From Paenibacillus lycopersici (GTDB lineage Bacteria > Bacillota > Bacilli > Paenibacillales > Paenibacillaceae): a stretch of 64,000 nt of DNA. Positions 51,954-60,416 of this stretch are shown one piece after another. The translations under genes were made by a program, and so were the position numbers. The stretch covers positions 1,669,501-1,733,500 of the forward strand of contig NZ_CP048209.1 of the NCBI RefSeq assembly GCF_010119935.1, written 5' to 3'. Each line of letters opens with the position of its first letter. Position 1 is the first letter of the stretch. A model generated the notes under the pieces. That model saw only the letters and a program-made list of their open reading frames with translations. It was not told where the DNA came from and did no database searches.

Positions 51954-53006
51954 ATGAACAAAGTCAGAGTCGGCGTTATTGGCGTAGGCGGCATTGCGAA
52001 TGCTTGCCATTTGCCTAATTATATGAAGAATCCGCATGCGGAGCTCGTGGCCGTAGCCGATCGCGATTTGGCCCGCGCGGAGGAAATCGCCGCGAAGTAC
52101 GGGAACGTGCAAGCGTTCGATTCCGCGGAAGCCATGTTCTCGCGAACCAAGCTGGACGCCGTCAGTATCTGCACCTTCAATGAAAGCCATGTCCGGCTGG
52201 CCTTGCTGGCGCTGGAGCGCGGGCTTGACGTTCTGGTCGAGAAGCCGATGGCCGTATCGCCGGAAGAAGCGGAGCTGCTGCGCGCGAAGGCGAACGAATC
52301 GGACCGGATCGTGATGGTCGGCATGAGCGCCCGCTACAGCAATCCGTTCGCGGCGCTGCATGCGATCGCGGCATCCGGAGAATTGGGGGAGATCTATTAC
52401 GCGAAAGCGCGTTTCATGCGCCGGCGCGGCGTCCCTTACGGCTGGTTTACCTCGAATCAATACTCGGGCGGCGGACCGATGATGGATATCGGGGTTCATG
52501 CTCTGGATGCGGCCTGGTGGATGATGGGCATGCCGGAACCCGAGCGCGCGCTGGGGAAGCTGTTCCATAAGATCGCTCCCTACGACACGAAGGGCGTCGG
52601 CTTCTATGAAGCGATGTCCAGCGAGAATAAAGCGGATCCGGTCTACGACGTGGAGGATCTCGGCACGGCGTTCATCACCTTCAAGAACGGGGCGGCGCTT
52701 ACGATTGACGCAAGCTGGGCCGTGAACGGCATTCAGGACGATACGATCAAGATCGAGCTCTACGGCACGAAGGGAGGAGCGAGCCTCGATCCGTTCACCG
52801 TCTTCAAGGAACTGAACCGTCTGCCTGTCGACAGCGCGCTGAAGGTTGCAGTCAACGATAATTACGAGAGCGAAATCAATCATTTTATCGATTGCGTAAG
52901 GGAACGGAAACAGCCGCTGTCCGGCGCGGATCAAGGCTATCAAATCGTTCGCATGCTTGATGCGATCCGTCGTTCGTCGGAAGCGGGGGATTCGGTGATC
53001 ATTTAA
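51954..53006 (+). CDS. Gfo/Idh/MocA family oxidoreductase
   Basis: Cytoplasmic NAD(P)-dependent sugar oxidoreductase, 350 residues. The N-terminal Rossmann fold (VRVGVIGVGGIANACHLPNY), the conserved LVEKPMAVSPEEAE and the C-terminal catalytic region (GGGPMMDIGVHALDAAWWMM) are all present. ATG 51954 follows AGGGGGGTAC; an ATG at 51936 lacks spacing. Members act on inositol, glucose, N-acetylhexosamines and many others. With NagA next door, a role in processing an N-acetylated sugar is plausible. Confidence 0.92.
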   Translation: MNKVRVGVIGVGGIANACHLPNYMKNPHAELVAVADRDLARAEEIAAKYGNVQAFDSAEAMFSRTKLDAVSICTFNESHVRLALLALERGLDVLVEKPMAVSPEEAELLRAKANESDRIVMVGMSARYSNPFAALHAIAASGELGEIYYAKARFMRRRGVPYGWFTSNQYSGGGPMMDIGVHALDAAWWMMGMPEPERALGKLFHKIAPYDTKGVGFYEAMSSENKADPVYDVEDLGTAFITFKNGAALTIDASWAVNGIQDDTIKIELYGTKGGASLDPFTVFKELNRLPVDSALKVAVNDNYESEINHFIDCVRERKQPLSGADQGYQIVRMLDAIRRSSEAGDSVII

Positions 53007-53029
53007 GGTAACGAAGGAGAGTGGCTGTT

Positions 53030-54244
53030 TTGAGCGATGCTGCAAATGCAAGACCGGCGACCTGGTATGTCAACGGGACCGTGTTTGCCGAAGAAGGAAA
53101 GATCGAAGGCGGGCATGTGCTTGTGCTGCCTGACGGCACGATTGGCGCGATTGCCGCGCAGCTTCCCGCCGTTATCGAGGATCATGCCCGCATCATTCCA
53201 TTGGATGGGGATATGATCGTTCCCGGGTTCATTGACGTCCATGTGCATGGCGGGAACGGTTTCGCCGTGATGGAGGGAACGTACGAGCAGCTCGACGGCA
53301 TGAGCCGGTTCCACGCTTCTCAGGGCACGACGGCTTTTCTTGCGACGACCGGGGGAGCGGGTACGGATGAGGAAGGGAACATCGCCGCCCTGAAGGCCGC
53401 GGCGCAAGCGATGGAGCAGGGCTTGTCCGGAGCGGCGCTGGCGGGCATCCATATGGAAGGGCCGTTCCTGAACGAGAAGCGCAAGGGCGCCTTCAAGGTG
53501 CATGAATTGCGGATGCCGGACCTTGGGGAAATGGAACGCTACATCGCCGCGGCGGGCGGCCATTTGAAGCTGATTACGGTGGCTCCCGAGCTGCCCGGGG
53601 GAATGGAGCTTGTTCGTTTGCTTACAGAGCGGGGCGTTACGGTCTCGATCGGCCACTCGGATGCCACGTTCGAAGAAGTGTCCGAGGCCGTTCGCAATGG
53701 CGTTACCCATACGACGCATCACTTTAACGGGATGCGGCCGCTTCACCATCGGGAGCCTGGCGTCGCCGGAGCGGGACTGATGCTGCCCGAATTGACGACA
53801 GAGCTGATCGCGGACGGTATTCATGTCCATCCCGCGTTGGCGAAGCTGCTCTACGAGGTCAAAGGCGAGATGAACGTATGCGTCGTTACGGACGCCGTTC
53901 ATTGTACGGGGCTGCCCGACGGGGTGTACGGCAGACAACGGGTAACGAATGGAAAGATTTACTTGGACGGCATGGATACGCTTGCCGGAAGCAGCTTGAC
54001 GATGATTCAGGCATTCCGCAACGTCCTTGACTACACCGGACTGCCTATCGAGAAGGTGCTGCCTTCCATGACGCTGGTACCTGCCCGCGAAGGCGGAATC
54101 GACGGCAGGAAAGGCTCGATCGCAATCGGCAAGGATGCGGACTTCCTGATCCTGGACAGGGGATTGTCGCTGAAGGCGACCTATGTGCAAGGCAAGGAAG
54201 TATACCGAACTGCATGCATTTCAGACGGAGAAGGAGAACGATAA
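53030..54244 (+). CDS. nagA: N-acetylglucosamine-6-phosphate deacetylase
   Basis: Cytoplasmic amidohydrolase that deacetylates GlcNAc-6-phosphate (404 residues from TTG). The metal-binding motif near the N-terminal third is IDVHVHGGNGF. HMEGPFLNEKRKGAF, GVTVSIGHSDATFEEVSEAV, THHFNGMRPLHHREPG and VVTDAVHCTGLPDG are further NagA blocks. There is no ATG; TTG 53030 has AAGGAGA at nine bases, while GTG 53021 is too close. Glucosamine-6-phosphate deaminase (NagB) is not in the window. Stop and next start overlap (TAATG). Confidence 0.95.
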   Translation: MSDAANARPATWYVNGTVFAEEGKIEGGHVLVLPDGTIGAIAAQLPAVIEDHARIIPLDGDMIVPGFIDVHVHGGNGFAVMEGTYEQLDGMSRFHASQGTTAFLATTGGAGTDEEGNIAALKAAAQAMEQGLSGAALAGIHMEGPFLNEKRKGAFKVHELRMPDLGEMERYIAAAGGHLKLITVAPELPGGMELVRLLTERGVTVSIGHSDATFEEVSEAVRNGVTHTTHHFNGMRPLHHREPGVAGAGLMLPELTTELIADGIHVHPALAKLLYEVKGEMNVCVVTDAVHCTGLPDGVYGRQRVTNGKIYLDGMDTLAGSSLTMIQAFRNVLDYTGLPIEKVLPSMTLVPAREGGIDGRKGSIAIGKDADFLILDRGLSLKATYVQGKEVYRTACISDGEGER

Positions 54245-55107
54245 TGGCTTTGACTAATAAAATCGGCGTGATGGTGGACAGCTTCAATCTCGGGATTCGC
54301 GAAGGGTTGATCAAAGCGAAGGCAGTTGGCGCTGACGGCGTACAAATCTATGCGGTTCAAGGAGAGATGGCTCCCGATCGGCTCTCGCCATCCTCGCGGA
54401 AGGAATTGAAGGCCTATTTGCGTTCCCTTGGCCTGGAAGTGTCCGCATTATGCGGGGACTTTGGCGGACACGGTTTTCAGGACAAGCGTTTGAATCCCGA
54501 GAAGATCGAGAAGTCGAAGCGGATTATCGATCTTGCGGTAGAATTGGGCTCGAACGTGGTTACGACCCATATCGGAATCGTGCCGGACGACGAGAACGGC
54601 GAAATTTATGACAGCATGCTGCGCGCCTGCGAGGAGCTTGGCGTGTATGCAAGAAGCGTGAATGCTTATTTCGCGATTGAAACGGGTCCGGAACGATGCG
54701 CGCATTTGAAGGCGTTCCTCGATCAACTGAGCACCAACGGCGTGTCGGTTAATTTCGATCCTGCCAATCTGATCATGGTCACCGGGGATGACCCCGCTGC
54801 CGGCGTCATTACGCTGAAGGATTATATCGTACATACGCATGTGAAAGACGGCGTCCGGTACGGAGAGGCTGACCCGAAGGACCTGTACGGCTTCCATGGT
54901 TACGCGCCCGACAGCGAGAAGGTACGGCTGGCTAGGCAAACCTGCAAGGAAGTTCCGCTTGGTCAAGGGCATGTGCGTTTCGATGACTATTTTGCGGCGC
55001 TTCAGTCCATCGGATACAACGGGTATTTGACCGTCGAACGGGAGACGGGCGACGATCCTGCGCGCGATATCGCGGAAGCGGTGCGGTTTATTCGCAAATA
55101 CGTTTGA
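54244..55107 (+). CDS. Sugar phosphate isomerase/epimerase-like TIM-barrel protein
   Basis: 287-residue cytoplasmic protein of the AP-endonuclease-2-like (xylose-isomerase-like) TIM-barrel superfamily. Visible metal-site strands include VVTTHIGIV, YFAIETGPE, VNFDPANLIM, IVHTHVKDGVRYG and LTVERETGDD, with acidic and His residues at strand ends. Its ATG overlaps the nagA stop. Such proteins isomerise or epimerise sugars, often with a Gfo/Idh partner as here. Substrate unknown. Confidence 0.88.
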   Translation: MALTNKIGVMVDSFNLGIREGLIKAKAVGADGVQIYAVQGEMAPDRLSPSSRKELKAYLRSLGLEVSALCGDFGGHGFQDKRLNPEKIEKSKRIIDLAVELGSNVVTTHIGIVPDDENGEIYDSMLRACEELGVYARSVNAYFAIETGPERCAHLKAFLDQLSTNGVSVNFDPANLIMVTGDDPAAGVITLKDYIVHTHVKDGVRYGEADPKDLYGFHGYAPDSEKVRLARQTCKEVPLGQGHVRFDDYFAALQSIGYNGYLTVERETGDDPARDIAEAVRFIRKYV

Positions 55108-55148
55108 TGGCGCGTTAGCGTCTTCGAACGGTCGAGGGATGGGAAACG

Positions 55149-56114
55149 ATGCGTGACGTATACGCCGGGATCGACATCGGAGGGACGAATACCGTTGTCG
55201 GGTTATTTGACGAGCGAATGAATCTGGTGATGAAAAGCAGTTTCGCGACGGTAAAGCCGGATCGGATCGCCGGCGCCGCGCCGATGCTGGACCGCTTGGC
55301 AGAGGAGGTGCTCCGGCTGGCGGAAGATTCCGGCGCAGGCGGCAGGCTGCGCCGCGTCGGGATTGGCGTACCGGGGCAGATCGATGCGGCGCTTGGCATC
55401 GTTCGCGATGCCAGCAACCTCGGCTGGCGTGACGTCCGCTTGGCGGCGGAGATGAAGAAGCGGCTGGACGTGCCCGTGGTTATCGAACACGACGTGCGTT
55501 CGTACGCGAAGGGAGAAGCGGTCGGCGGCGCAGGCAAGAGCTGCCGCGACTTCATCTGTCTGACCGTCGGCACCGGCATCGCGGCAGCCATCATGGTGGA
55601 TGGCGCGATGGTTCGCGGGGCGAACGGGTTGGCCGGCGAATTCGGCCATGACATCGTGGACGGAGAAGCCGCGCCATGCGCCTGCGGCAAATCGGGGTGT
55701 CTGGAGACGATCGCCTCCGCCACCGGCATCGCCCGTCTCGCGGAAGAGCTGGTGCTGTCGGGCCGCATCCCTGAGCTGGCAGCCCGGCGCGGTTCCATTA
55801 CCGCGCAGCATGTGTATCAGGCCTGCATGCAAGGAGACCCGGATGCGAAGGCGTTGTTCGAACGCGTCGGTACCTTGATCGGGCGCAAGCTTGCGGGGCT
55901 TGTGTATGCGCTGGATCCTGAGCTTATTATCGTCGGCGGCGGCGTGGCGGCGGCGGGCGATCTGTTGCTCGAGCCGATCCGGCAGGAGCTGCGGCGCCAT
56001 TGTCCGCATCAAGCGTCGTATTTGAAGGTCGCGGCGGCGCAATTGGGCGACGAGGCCGGGCTGATCGGCGCGCTTCATACCGGTCTGATCGGCGATGAAC
56101 GGGCAGGTATGTGA
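55149..56114 (+). CDS. ROK-family sugar kinase
   Basis: 321-residue cytoplasmic hexose kinase. ATP loop GIDIGGTNTVVG near residue 7, catalytic base Asp115 (VIEHDVRSYAKGE), zinc site with His167 (GEFGHDIV) and Cys177, Cys179, Cys184 (CACGKSGCLE). It has no HTH, so it is a kinase rather than a repressor. Glucose, GlcNAc or ManNAc are possible substrates; with NagA in the operon GlcNAc kinase is attractive. Last gene of the operon, closed by the hairpin near 56168. Confidence 0.92.
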   Translation: MRDVYAGIDIGGTNTVVGLFDERMNLVMKSSFATVKPDRIAGAAPMLDRLAEEVLRLAEDSGAGGRLRRVGIGVPGQIDAALGIVRDASNLGWRDVRLAAEMKKRLDVPVVIEHDVRSYAKGEAVGGAGKSCRDFICLTVGTGIAAAIMVDGAMVRGANGLAGEFGHDIVDGEAAPCACGKSGCLETIASATGIARLAEELVLSGRIPELAARRGSITAQHVYQACMQGDPDAKALFERVGTLIGRKLAGLVYALDPELIIVGGGVAAAGDLLLEPIRQELRRHCPHQASYLKVAAAQLGDEAGLIGALHTGLIGDERAGM

Positions 56115-56167
56115 GTCATAGAGAGGGAGAGAGCGCATAAAGACTGCCGTCTTGCTCTAGTCGTAAC

Positions 56168-56208
56168 GATCCGGCGAGGCAAAGGGGGAACCTTTGCTCC
56201 GCCGGATT
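56168..56208. terminator. Bidirectional terminator between the ROK kinase and dioxygenase genes
   Basis: GATCCGGCG..GGCAAAGG pairs with CCTTTGC..CGCCGGATTC (a long stem with two mismatches) between two convergent genes. T-tracts are weak on both sides. Confidence 0.65.
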
Positions 56209-56212
56209 CGTG

Positions 56213-57070
56213 TTATTCACCCGGCGGCTCCGGATTCGACTTGCTGTAAAGCAGCGGATTGAGCGGGCTTCGAATGAGATCCCCCGGCCCCGCGCCCGGT
56301 ATGCAGCCGGCGAGATCGAGCGCTTGGGAACGCGTGCGGATTTCCTCGGCTACGCGCGCGCCGTCGGCTACGTAGATGACCGTCATCACTTCTCGCGTTT
56401 CTCCCGTCGGATTGGCCGGCGCATTATGCATCGTCCAGCCGTCGTGGAAGGTGGCGTCTCCCGCCGCCATAGCGCCGTAAGTAACAGTCGGAAACCCTCT
56501 TGCCGCGATCAGCTCCTTGAGCGTCCGGTGCGATTCGTCGGATATCAGCAGATCAACGGCATAACCGAGCTTGTGGCTGCCGGAAGCGAACGTCATGGAC
56601 CCCATTGCTGCGGAAATATCGACGATCGGCATCCACATCGTGATCGTCTTGCCCGTATCGATCGGCCACAGCACCTGGTCCTGATGCCATGGCGTATGGC
56701 CGCCTCCGGGTTCCTTGAACAGCGCCTGATCGTGATACATGCGCACGCCGTCCACGCCCATCAGCTCGGCGGCGATTTTGGCAAAGCGCCGCGCGAAAGC
56801 GAATTTCCTGGCCGCCTCCGAGCGCTCCCATACATTCGCGACCTGGATGAACGCTTTGCCGTAAGTCGAACGTTTCTCCAAGGGGTCCATAGGCTTGGCA
56901 TTGGCCATCACGCATTGCCGGATCGCTTCCCGGTAGGGGGCGATCTCTTCCTTGGCGGCGGCGCCTCTGACGATCGTATGACCGTCCTCGCGGTACTGCG
57001 CGATCAGCTCGTCGGAGAGGGGATAATCCGATTGCAGATCGGGTAACTGCGCGTCCTCGTAAGGTTTCAA
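56213..57070 (-). CDS. Phytanoyl-CoA dioxygenase (PhyH) family protein
   Basis: 285-residue Fe(II)/2-oxoglutarate-dependent oxygenase. The iron triad is visible as His-X-Asp in TPWHQDQVLW and a distal His in WTMHNAPANPT; the 2-oxoglutarate Arg is probably in TGETREVMTVIY. TTG start with AAGGAGGAG upstream. PhyH members in bacteria hydroxylate many small molecules; no phytanic acid role is implied. It is divergent from the AraC gene at 57244, which may regulate it. Confidence 0.9.
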   Translation of the reverse strand: MKPYEDAQLPDLQSDYPLSDELIAQYREDGHTIVRGAAAKEEIAPYREAIRQCVMANAKPMDPLEKRSTYGKAFIQVANVWERSEAARKFAFARRFAKIAAELMGVDGVRMYHDQALFKEPGGGHTPWHQDQVLWPIDTGKTITMWMPIVDISAAMGSMTFASGSHKLGYAVDLLISDESHRTLKELIAARGFPTVTYGAMAAGDATFHDGWTMHNAPANPTGETREVMTVIYVADGARVAEEIRTRSQALDLAGCIPGAGPGDLIRSPLNPLLYSKSNPEPPGE

Positions 57071-57243
57071 TGAAGCTCCTCCTTGTTATTTACTATCTGC
57101 TAATTACTATCTGCTAACTCAGTATAGCGGTACGTTGGAAGAGACAGTTGTCATAAATCGATAGGCGTATGCGTTTTTTTGATCTTTTCCTATGGTCGGC
57201 CGTATTGCAAGCAATGCCGCCATTCGATTAAGGAGGATGCCGT

Positions 57244-58116
57244 TTGCAGGTCGAACAGGAAGCCATTGGCGTCGATTCCGGATTCCCGTTTTGGTTGACG
57301 TACCGCATGAGAGGCCGGTCGGAGTTCGATACCCCGATCTTTCATTTTCACGATATGCACGAAATCGTCATCGTTCACGAAGGAGAAGGCGACTTCTTTA
57401 TCGAAAATCAGAGGTACGCGATGAAGAAGGGCAGCGTCTTCGCGATTGCCGGCGACGCGCTTCATCGGTCGATTCCGGACAAGCGCCGGCCCTTTCTATG
57501 CTCCGTCGTATTATTTCGCCCCTCGATCGTGAGGATGCTTGCGGCTGATGGCGATTACGACCCGCTGCAGCCGTTCTATTGGAACGAGGGGCATCGGCAA
57601 TGGCTGACGGGGGATGAGCTGAGCCTATGCGAGCTCATGCTCGGCGAGATGAACGGCGAGTGGTCCGGCGCGCGGATCGGCTGCCGTCATGCGCTTGTCG
57701 TGCTGCTTCATCGTCTCTTGCTCGCCATCAACCGCCGGCAGACGAGGCAGGACGAAGCCGCAGCGCCCGCCCTTTCAAGAAGCGCGGCATGGATGAACGG
57801 GATTCTGCGTTATATTGACGATCATCTGCTGGATGAACGGATGACGCTGGACTGGCTGGCCCGGCAGGCACTGGTCGGGCCCGAGCATTTTAGCCGGACG
57901 TTCCGGAGAGCGACAGGCTGTACGCTGCCGGCTTATCTAAGTGCCAAACGAATGATCAGGGCCAAGGAACTTCTGCTGCATTCCGATCATTCGATCTCGT
58001 ATATTGCCGATAGCTGCGGATTCGGCAGCGTTTCTTATTTTCACCATACGTTCAAGAAGCAGGCCGGCATGACGCCCGCTCTCTTCCGAAGGATCTCCCG
58101 GATGGGGGAGAGCTAG
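57244..58116 (+). CDS. AraC-family transcriptional regulator
   Basis: 290 residues. The cupin-type sensor (FHFHDMHEIVIVHEGEGDFF, YAMKKGSVFAIAGDALH) is followed by the AraC double HTH (MTLDWLARQALVGPEHFSRT, FRRATGCTLPAYLSAKRMIR, YIADSCGFGSVSYFHHTFKK). The TTG start is supported by AAGGAGG eight bases upstream; there is no suitable ATG. It lies between the divergent dioxygenase and the sulfatase immediately downstream, and probably controls both. Confidence 0.9.
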   Translation: MQVEQEAIGVDSGFPFWLTYRMRGRSEFDTPIFHFHDMHEIVIVHEGEGDFFIENQRYAMKKGSVFAIAGDALHRSIPDKRRPFLCSVVLFRPSIVRMLAADGDYDPLQPFYWNEGHRQWLTGDELSLCELMLGEMNGEWSGARIGCRHALVVLLHRLLLAINRRQTRQDEAAAPALSRSAAWMNGILRYIDDHLLDERMTLDWLARQALVGPEHFSRTFRRATGCTLPAYLSAKRMIRAKELLLHSDHSISYIADSCGFGSVSYFHHTFKKQAGMTPALFRRISRMGES

Positions 58117-58170
58117 CCTGTTCGTTGGCCGGGCAAGCGATTGGAAATTTGCTGTCAGGGGGAATACGGT

Positions 58171-59682
58171 ATGGCTAAACCTAACATTTTGCTCATTACC
58201 AGCGATCAGCAGCATTGGAATACGATCGGTGCTTTCAATAAGGACATTCATACGCCGAGCCTGGACCGGCTGGCGCGGGAAGGGACGACGTTCACGAGAG
58301 CGTACTGTCCGAATCCGACCTGCACGCCGTCAAGGGCATCGATCATCACCGGGATGTACCCAAGCCAGCACGGAGCGTGGACGCTCGGCACCAAACTGCT
58401 GGAAGACCGGCATACCGTCGGCGAAGATTTTGCCGCTAACGGCTATCGAACGGCGCTGATCGGCAAAGCGCATTTTCAGCCGTTACGCGACACGGATGCG
58501 TATCCATCCGTAGAGGCTTATCCGATTTTGCAGGATTTGGCGTTCTGGAAGCAGTTCAATGGACCGTTCTACGGATTCGACCATGTGGAATTGGCGCGCA
58601 ACCATACGAACGAGGCGCATGTCGGTCAGCATTATGCGCTGTGGATGGAGGAGAAGGGCTGCTTGAATTGGCGCGATTACTTCCTTCCTCCGACAGGGAC
58701 GATGGATAAGCAGATCGAGCACAAATGGCCGATTCCGGAGCAATACCATTACAATACGTGGATTGCCGAACGTTCGAACGCGCTGCTCGAGCAGTATAAG
58801 GCGAACGAGGAACCGTTCTTCCTATGGTCAAGCTTCTTCGATCCTCACCCGGACTATCTCGTGCCCGAGCCGTGGGATACGATGTACGATCCGGATCGGC
58901 TCACGATTCCGAAGGCCGTTCCGGGCGAGCATGACCGCAACCCGCCGCATTTCCGAATGACGCAGGAGGAGGATCCGGATTTCGGCGCTTGGCGCGAAAC
59001 GGGATTCGGCATTCATGGCTACCACTCCCATGTTCAGCGTTCTCCCGAAGAGCGCAAGAGGCAGGTCGCGACGTATTACGGCATGGTGAGCTGCATGGAT
59101 CAAGCCATCGGCCGGATATTGGATAAACTCGACGAGCTTGGCATGGCGGACAATACCATTGTCGTGTTCACGACGGACCATGGCCATTTCTTCGGTCAGC
59201 ACGGCCTGCAGCATAAGGGAGGCTTCCATTACGAGGACCTGATCAGACTTCCGTTCATCGTCCGCTATCCTTCCCGCGTTCCGGCCGGACGCGTATCGCC
59301 GGCGATTCAATCGCTGGTCGATCTGGCGCCCACATTCTTGTCGCTTGCAGGCTTGCCCGTCCCTTCCGCCATGACAGGCGTCAATCAGAGCGGCGTATGG
59401 CTCGGGGAACGGGAGGCGGCCAGAGATCATGCGATCTGTGAATTCCGGCACGAGCCGACGACCATTCACCAGAAGACGTACGTCGATGACCGATACAAAA
59501 TCACGGTGTATTACAATCAAACCTATGGGGAAATATTCGATCTCGCCGAGGACCCGGATGAAGTTCGCAATTTATGGGATGATCCGAATCAGGCTGCGTT
59601 GAAGACGGAGCTGCTGCTGAAATACGCTTGGGCCGAGCTGGGAAAAGAATCGATGCCGATGCCGCGTATCTGGCATGCCTGA
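58171..59682 (+). CDS. Sulfatase (arylsulfatase/choline-sulfatase-like)
   Basis: 503-residue alkaline-phosphatase-fold enzyme that hydrolyses sulfate esters. The formylglycine motif Cys51-Thr-Pro-Ser-Arg (CTPSRASIITG) is intact; metal ligands are in NILLITSDQQ and VFTTDHGHFFGQHG. There is no signal peptide, so it acts in the cytoplasm on imported sulfated substrates. Activity needs the anaerobic sulfatase-maturating or FGE-type enzyme, which is not seen here. ATG 58171 follows CAGGGGGAA. It is likely co-transcribed with the AraC gene. Confidence 0.93.
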   Translation: MAKPNILLITSDQQHWNTIGAFNKDIHTPSLDRLAREGTTFTRAYCPNPTCTPSRASIITGMYPSQHGAWTLGTKLLEDRHTVGEDFAANGYRTALIGKAHFQPLRDTDAYPSVEAYPILQDLAFWKQFNGPFYGFDHVELARNHTNEAHVGQHYALWMEEKGCLNWRDYFLPPTGTMDKQIEHKWPIPEQYHYNTWIAERSNALLEQYKANEEPFFLWSSFFDPHPDYLVPEPWDTMYDPDRLTIPKAVPGEHDRNPPHFRMTQEEDPDFGAWRETGFGIHGYHSHVQRSPEERKRQVATYYGMVSCMDQAIGRILDKLDELGMADNTIVVFTTDHGHFFGQHGLQHKGGFHYEDLIRLPFIVRYPSRVPAGRVSPAIQSLVDLAPTFLSLAGLPVPSAMTGVNQSGVWLGEREAARDHAICEFRHEPTTIHQKTYVDDRYKITVYYNQTYGEIFDLAEDPDEVRNLWDDPNQAALKTELLLKYAWAELGKESMPMPRIWHA

Positions 59683-59816
59683 GCAAGGCTGCCCGCCGGT
59701 ATGCCGGTATCCGTCATCACGGATGGCGGGAATTCAAACACAAGACATCGCGAAAGCGCATGTTACGCCTGCGCCGAAGACGGGTTGTGTGGAAGAAACA
59801 TGCCGTCCGTCCATGT

Positions 59817-60045
59817 TAACGAGCCCAGTGCGCTGATTCGGCTCGAAAACCGCCTAATTAATATCTAACGAACCCAGGACGCCTTATTTAGCTCAAAAAC
59901 CACCTGATTAAAATCTAACGAACCCAGGACGCCTTATTCCCAGAAAACATGCCATTTTGAGAGGTTATTGCTTGTTTTCTCAGGCATAACGCCTCTAGGG
60001 TTTGTTAGAATTTGAAAAGCGGTTTTTCTGAGCGAATAAGCGCGA
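59817..60045. repeat. ~50-bp tandem repeat with inverted copy
   Basis: TAACGAACCCAGGACGCC-type blocks begin at 59817, 59866 and 59916 (periods 49 and 50). Each is followed by TTATTTAGCTC and AAAACC. An inverted copy occupies about 59996-60042 (TTTGTTAGAA, GGTTTTTCTGAGCGAATAAG). Between them AGAAAACA/TGTTTTCT form a further stem. The whole block is foldable and non-coding, in the 734-base gap between 59683 and 60416, which has no other supported content besides the hairpin at 60206. Confidence 0.75.
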
Positions 60046-60205
60046 TACGATTCCTTAACTTTAGCGATGCCGAATGACGTGAACAACCTTGCAAGGGCGG
60101 ATGTAATCGTTCCCCTCGCGTTCTCGCGGACGGTGCCGCTGAGTAATTTGGATGCGCAGAATTTCATGAGAAATGGATAAGCAAGAAGACCAGGAACAGG
60201 AAAGC

Positions 60206-60243
60206 AAGAAGACCAGCATCCGTTGAAGGATGCTGGTCTTCTT
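60206..60243. terminator. Strong hairpin terminator, probably of the GH5 gene
   Basis: A 16-bp perfect stem (60206-60221 with 60228-60243; AAGACCAGCATCC) and a six-base loop. It lies about 175 bases past the stop of the minus-strand GH5 gene and about 530 bases past the sulfatase, with T residues on both sides. Confidence 0.65.
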
Positions 60244-60416
60244 CATACCGCTACGATTCCGCTACGACCTTCTGCTTTCGATAGAAGAGTCTCGCGATTG
60301 GATTGCATTAACGGCTACGGTCAGCGACGTGATGAAGGAGAGCAACGCCAAGTCCCGTAGAGGGTCGTATCCGGTATCCAATCGCTTTGCCGCTGCCGCC
60401 AGCAAGCGACATCCAC

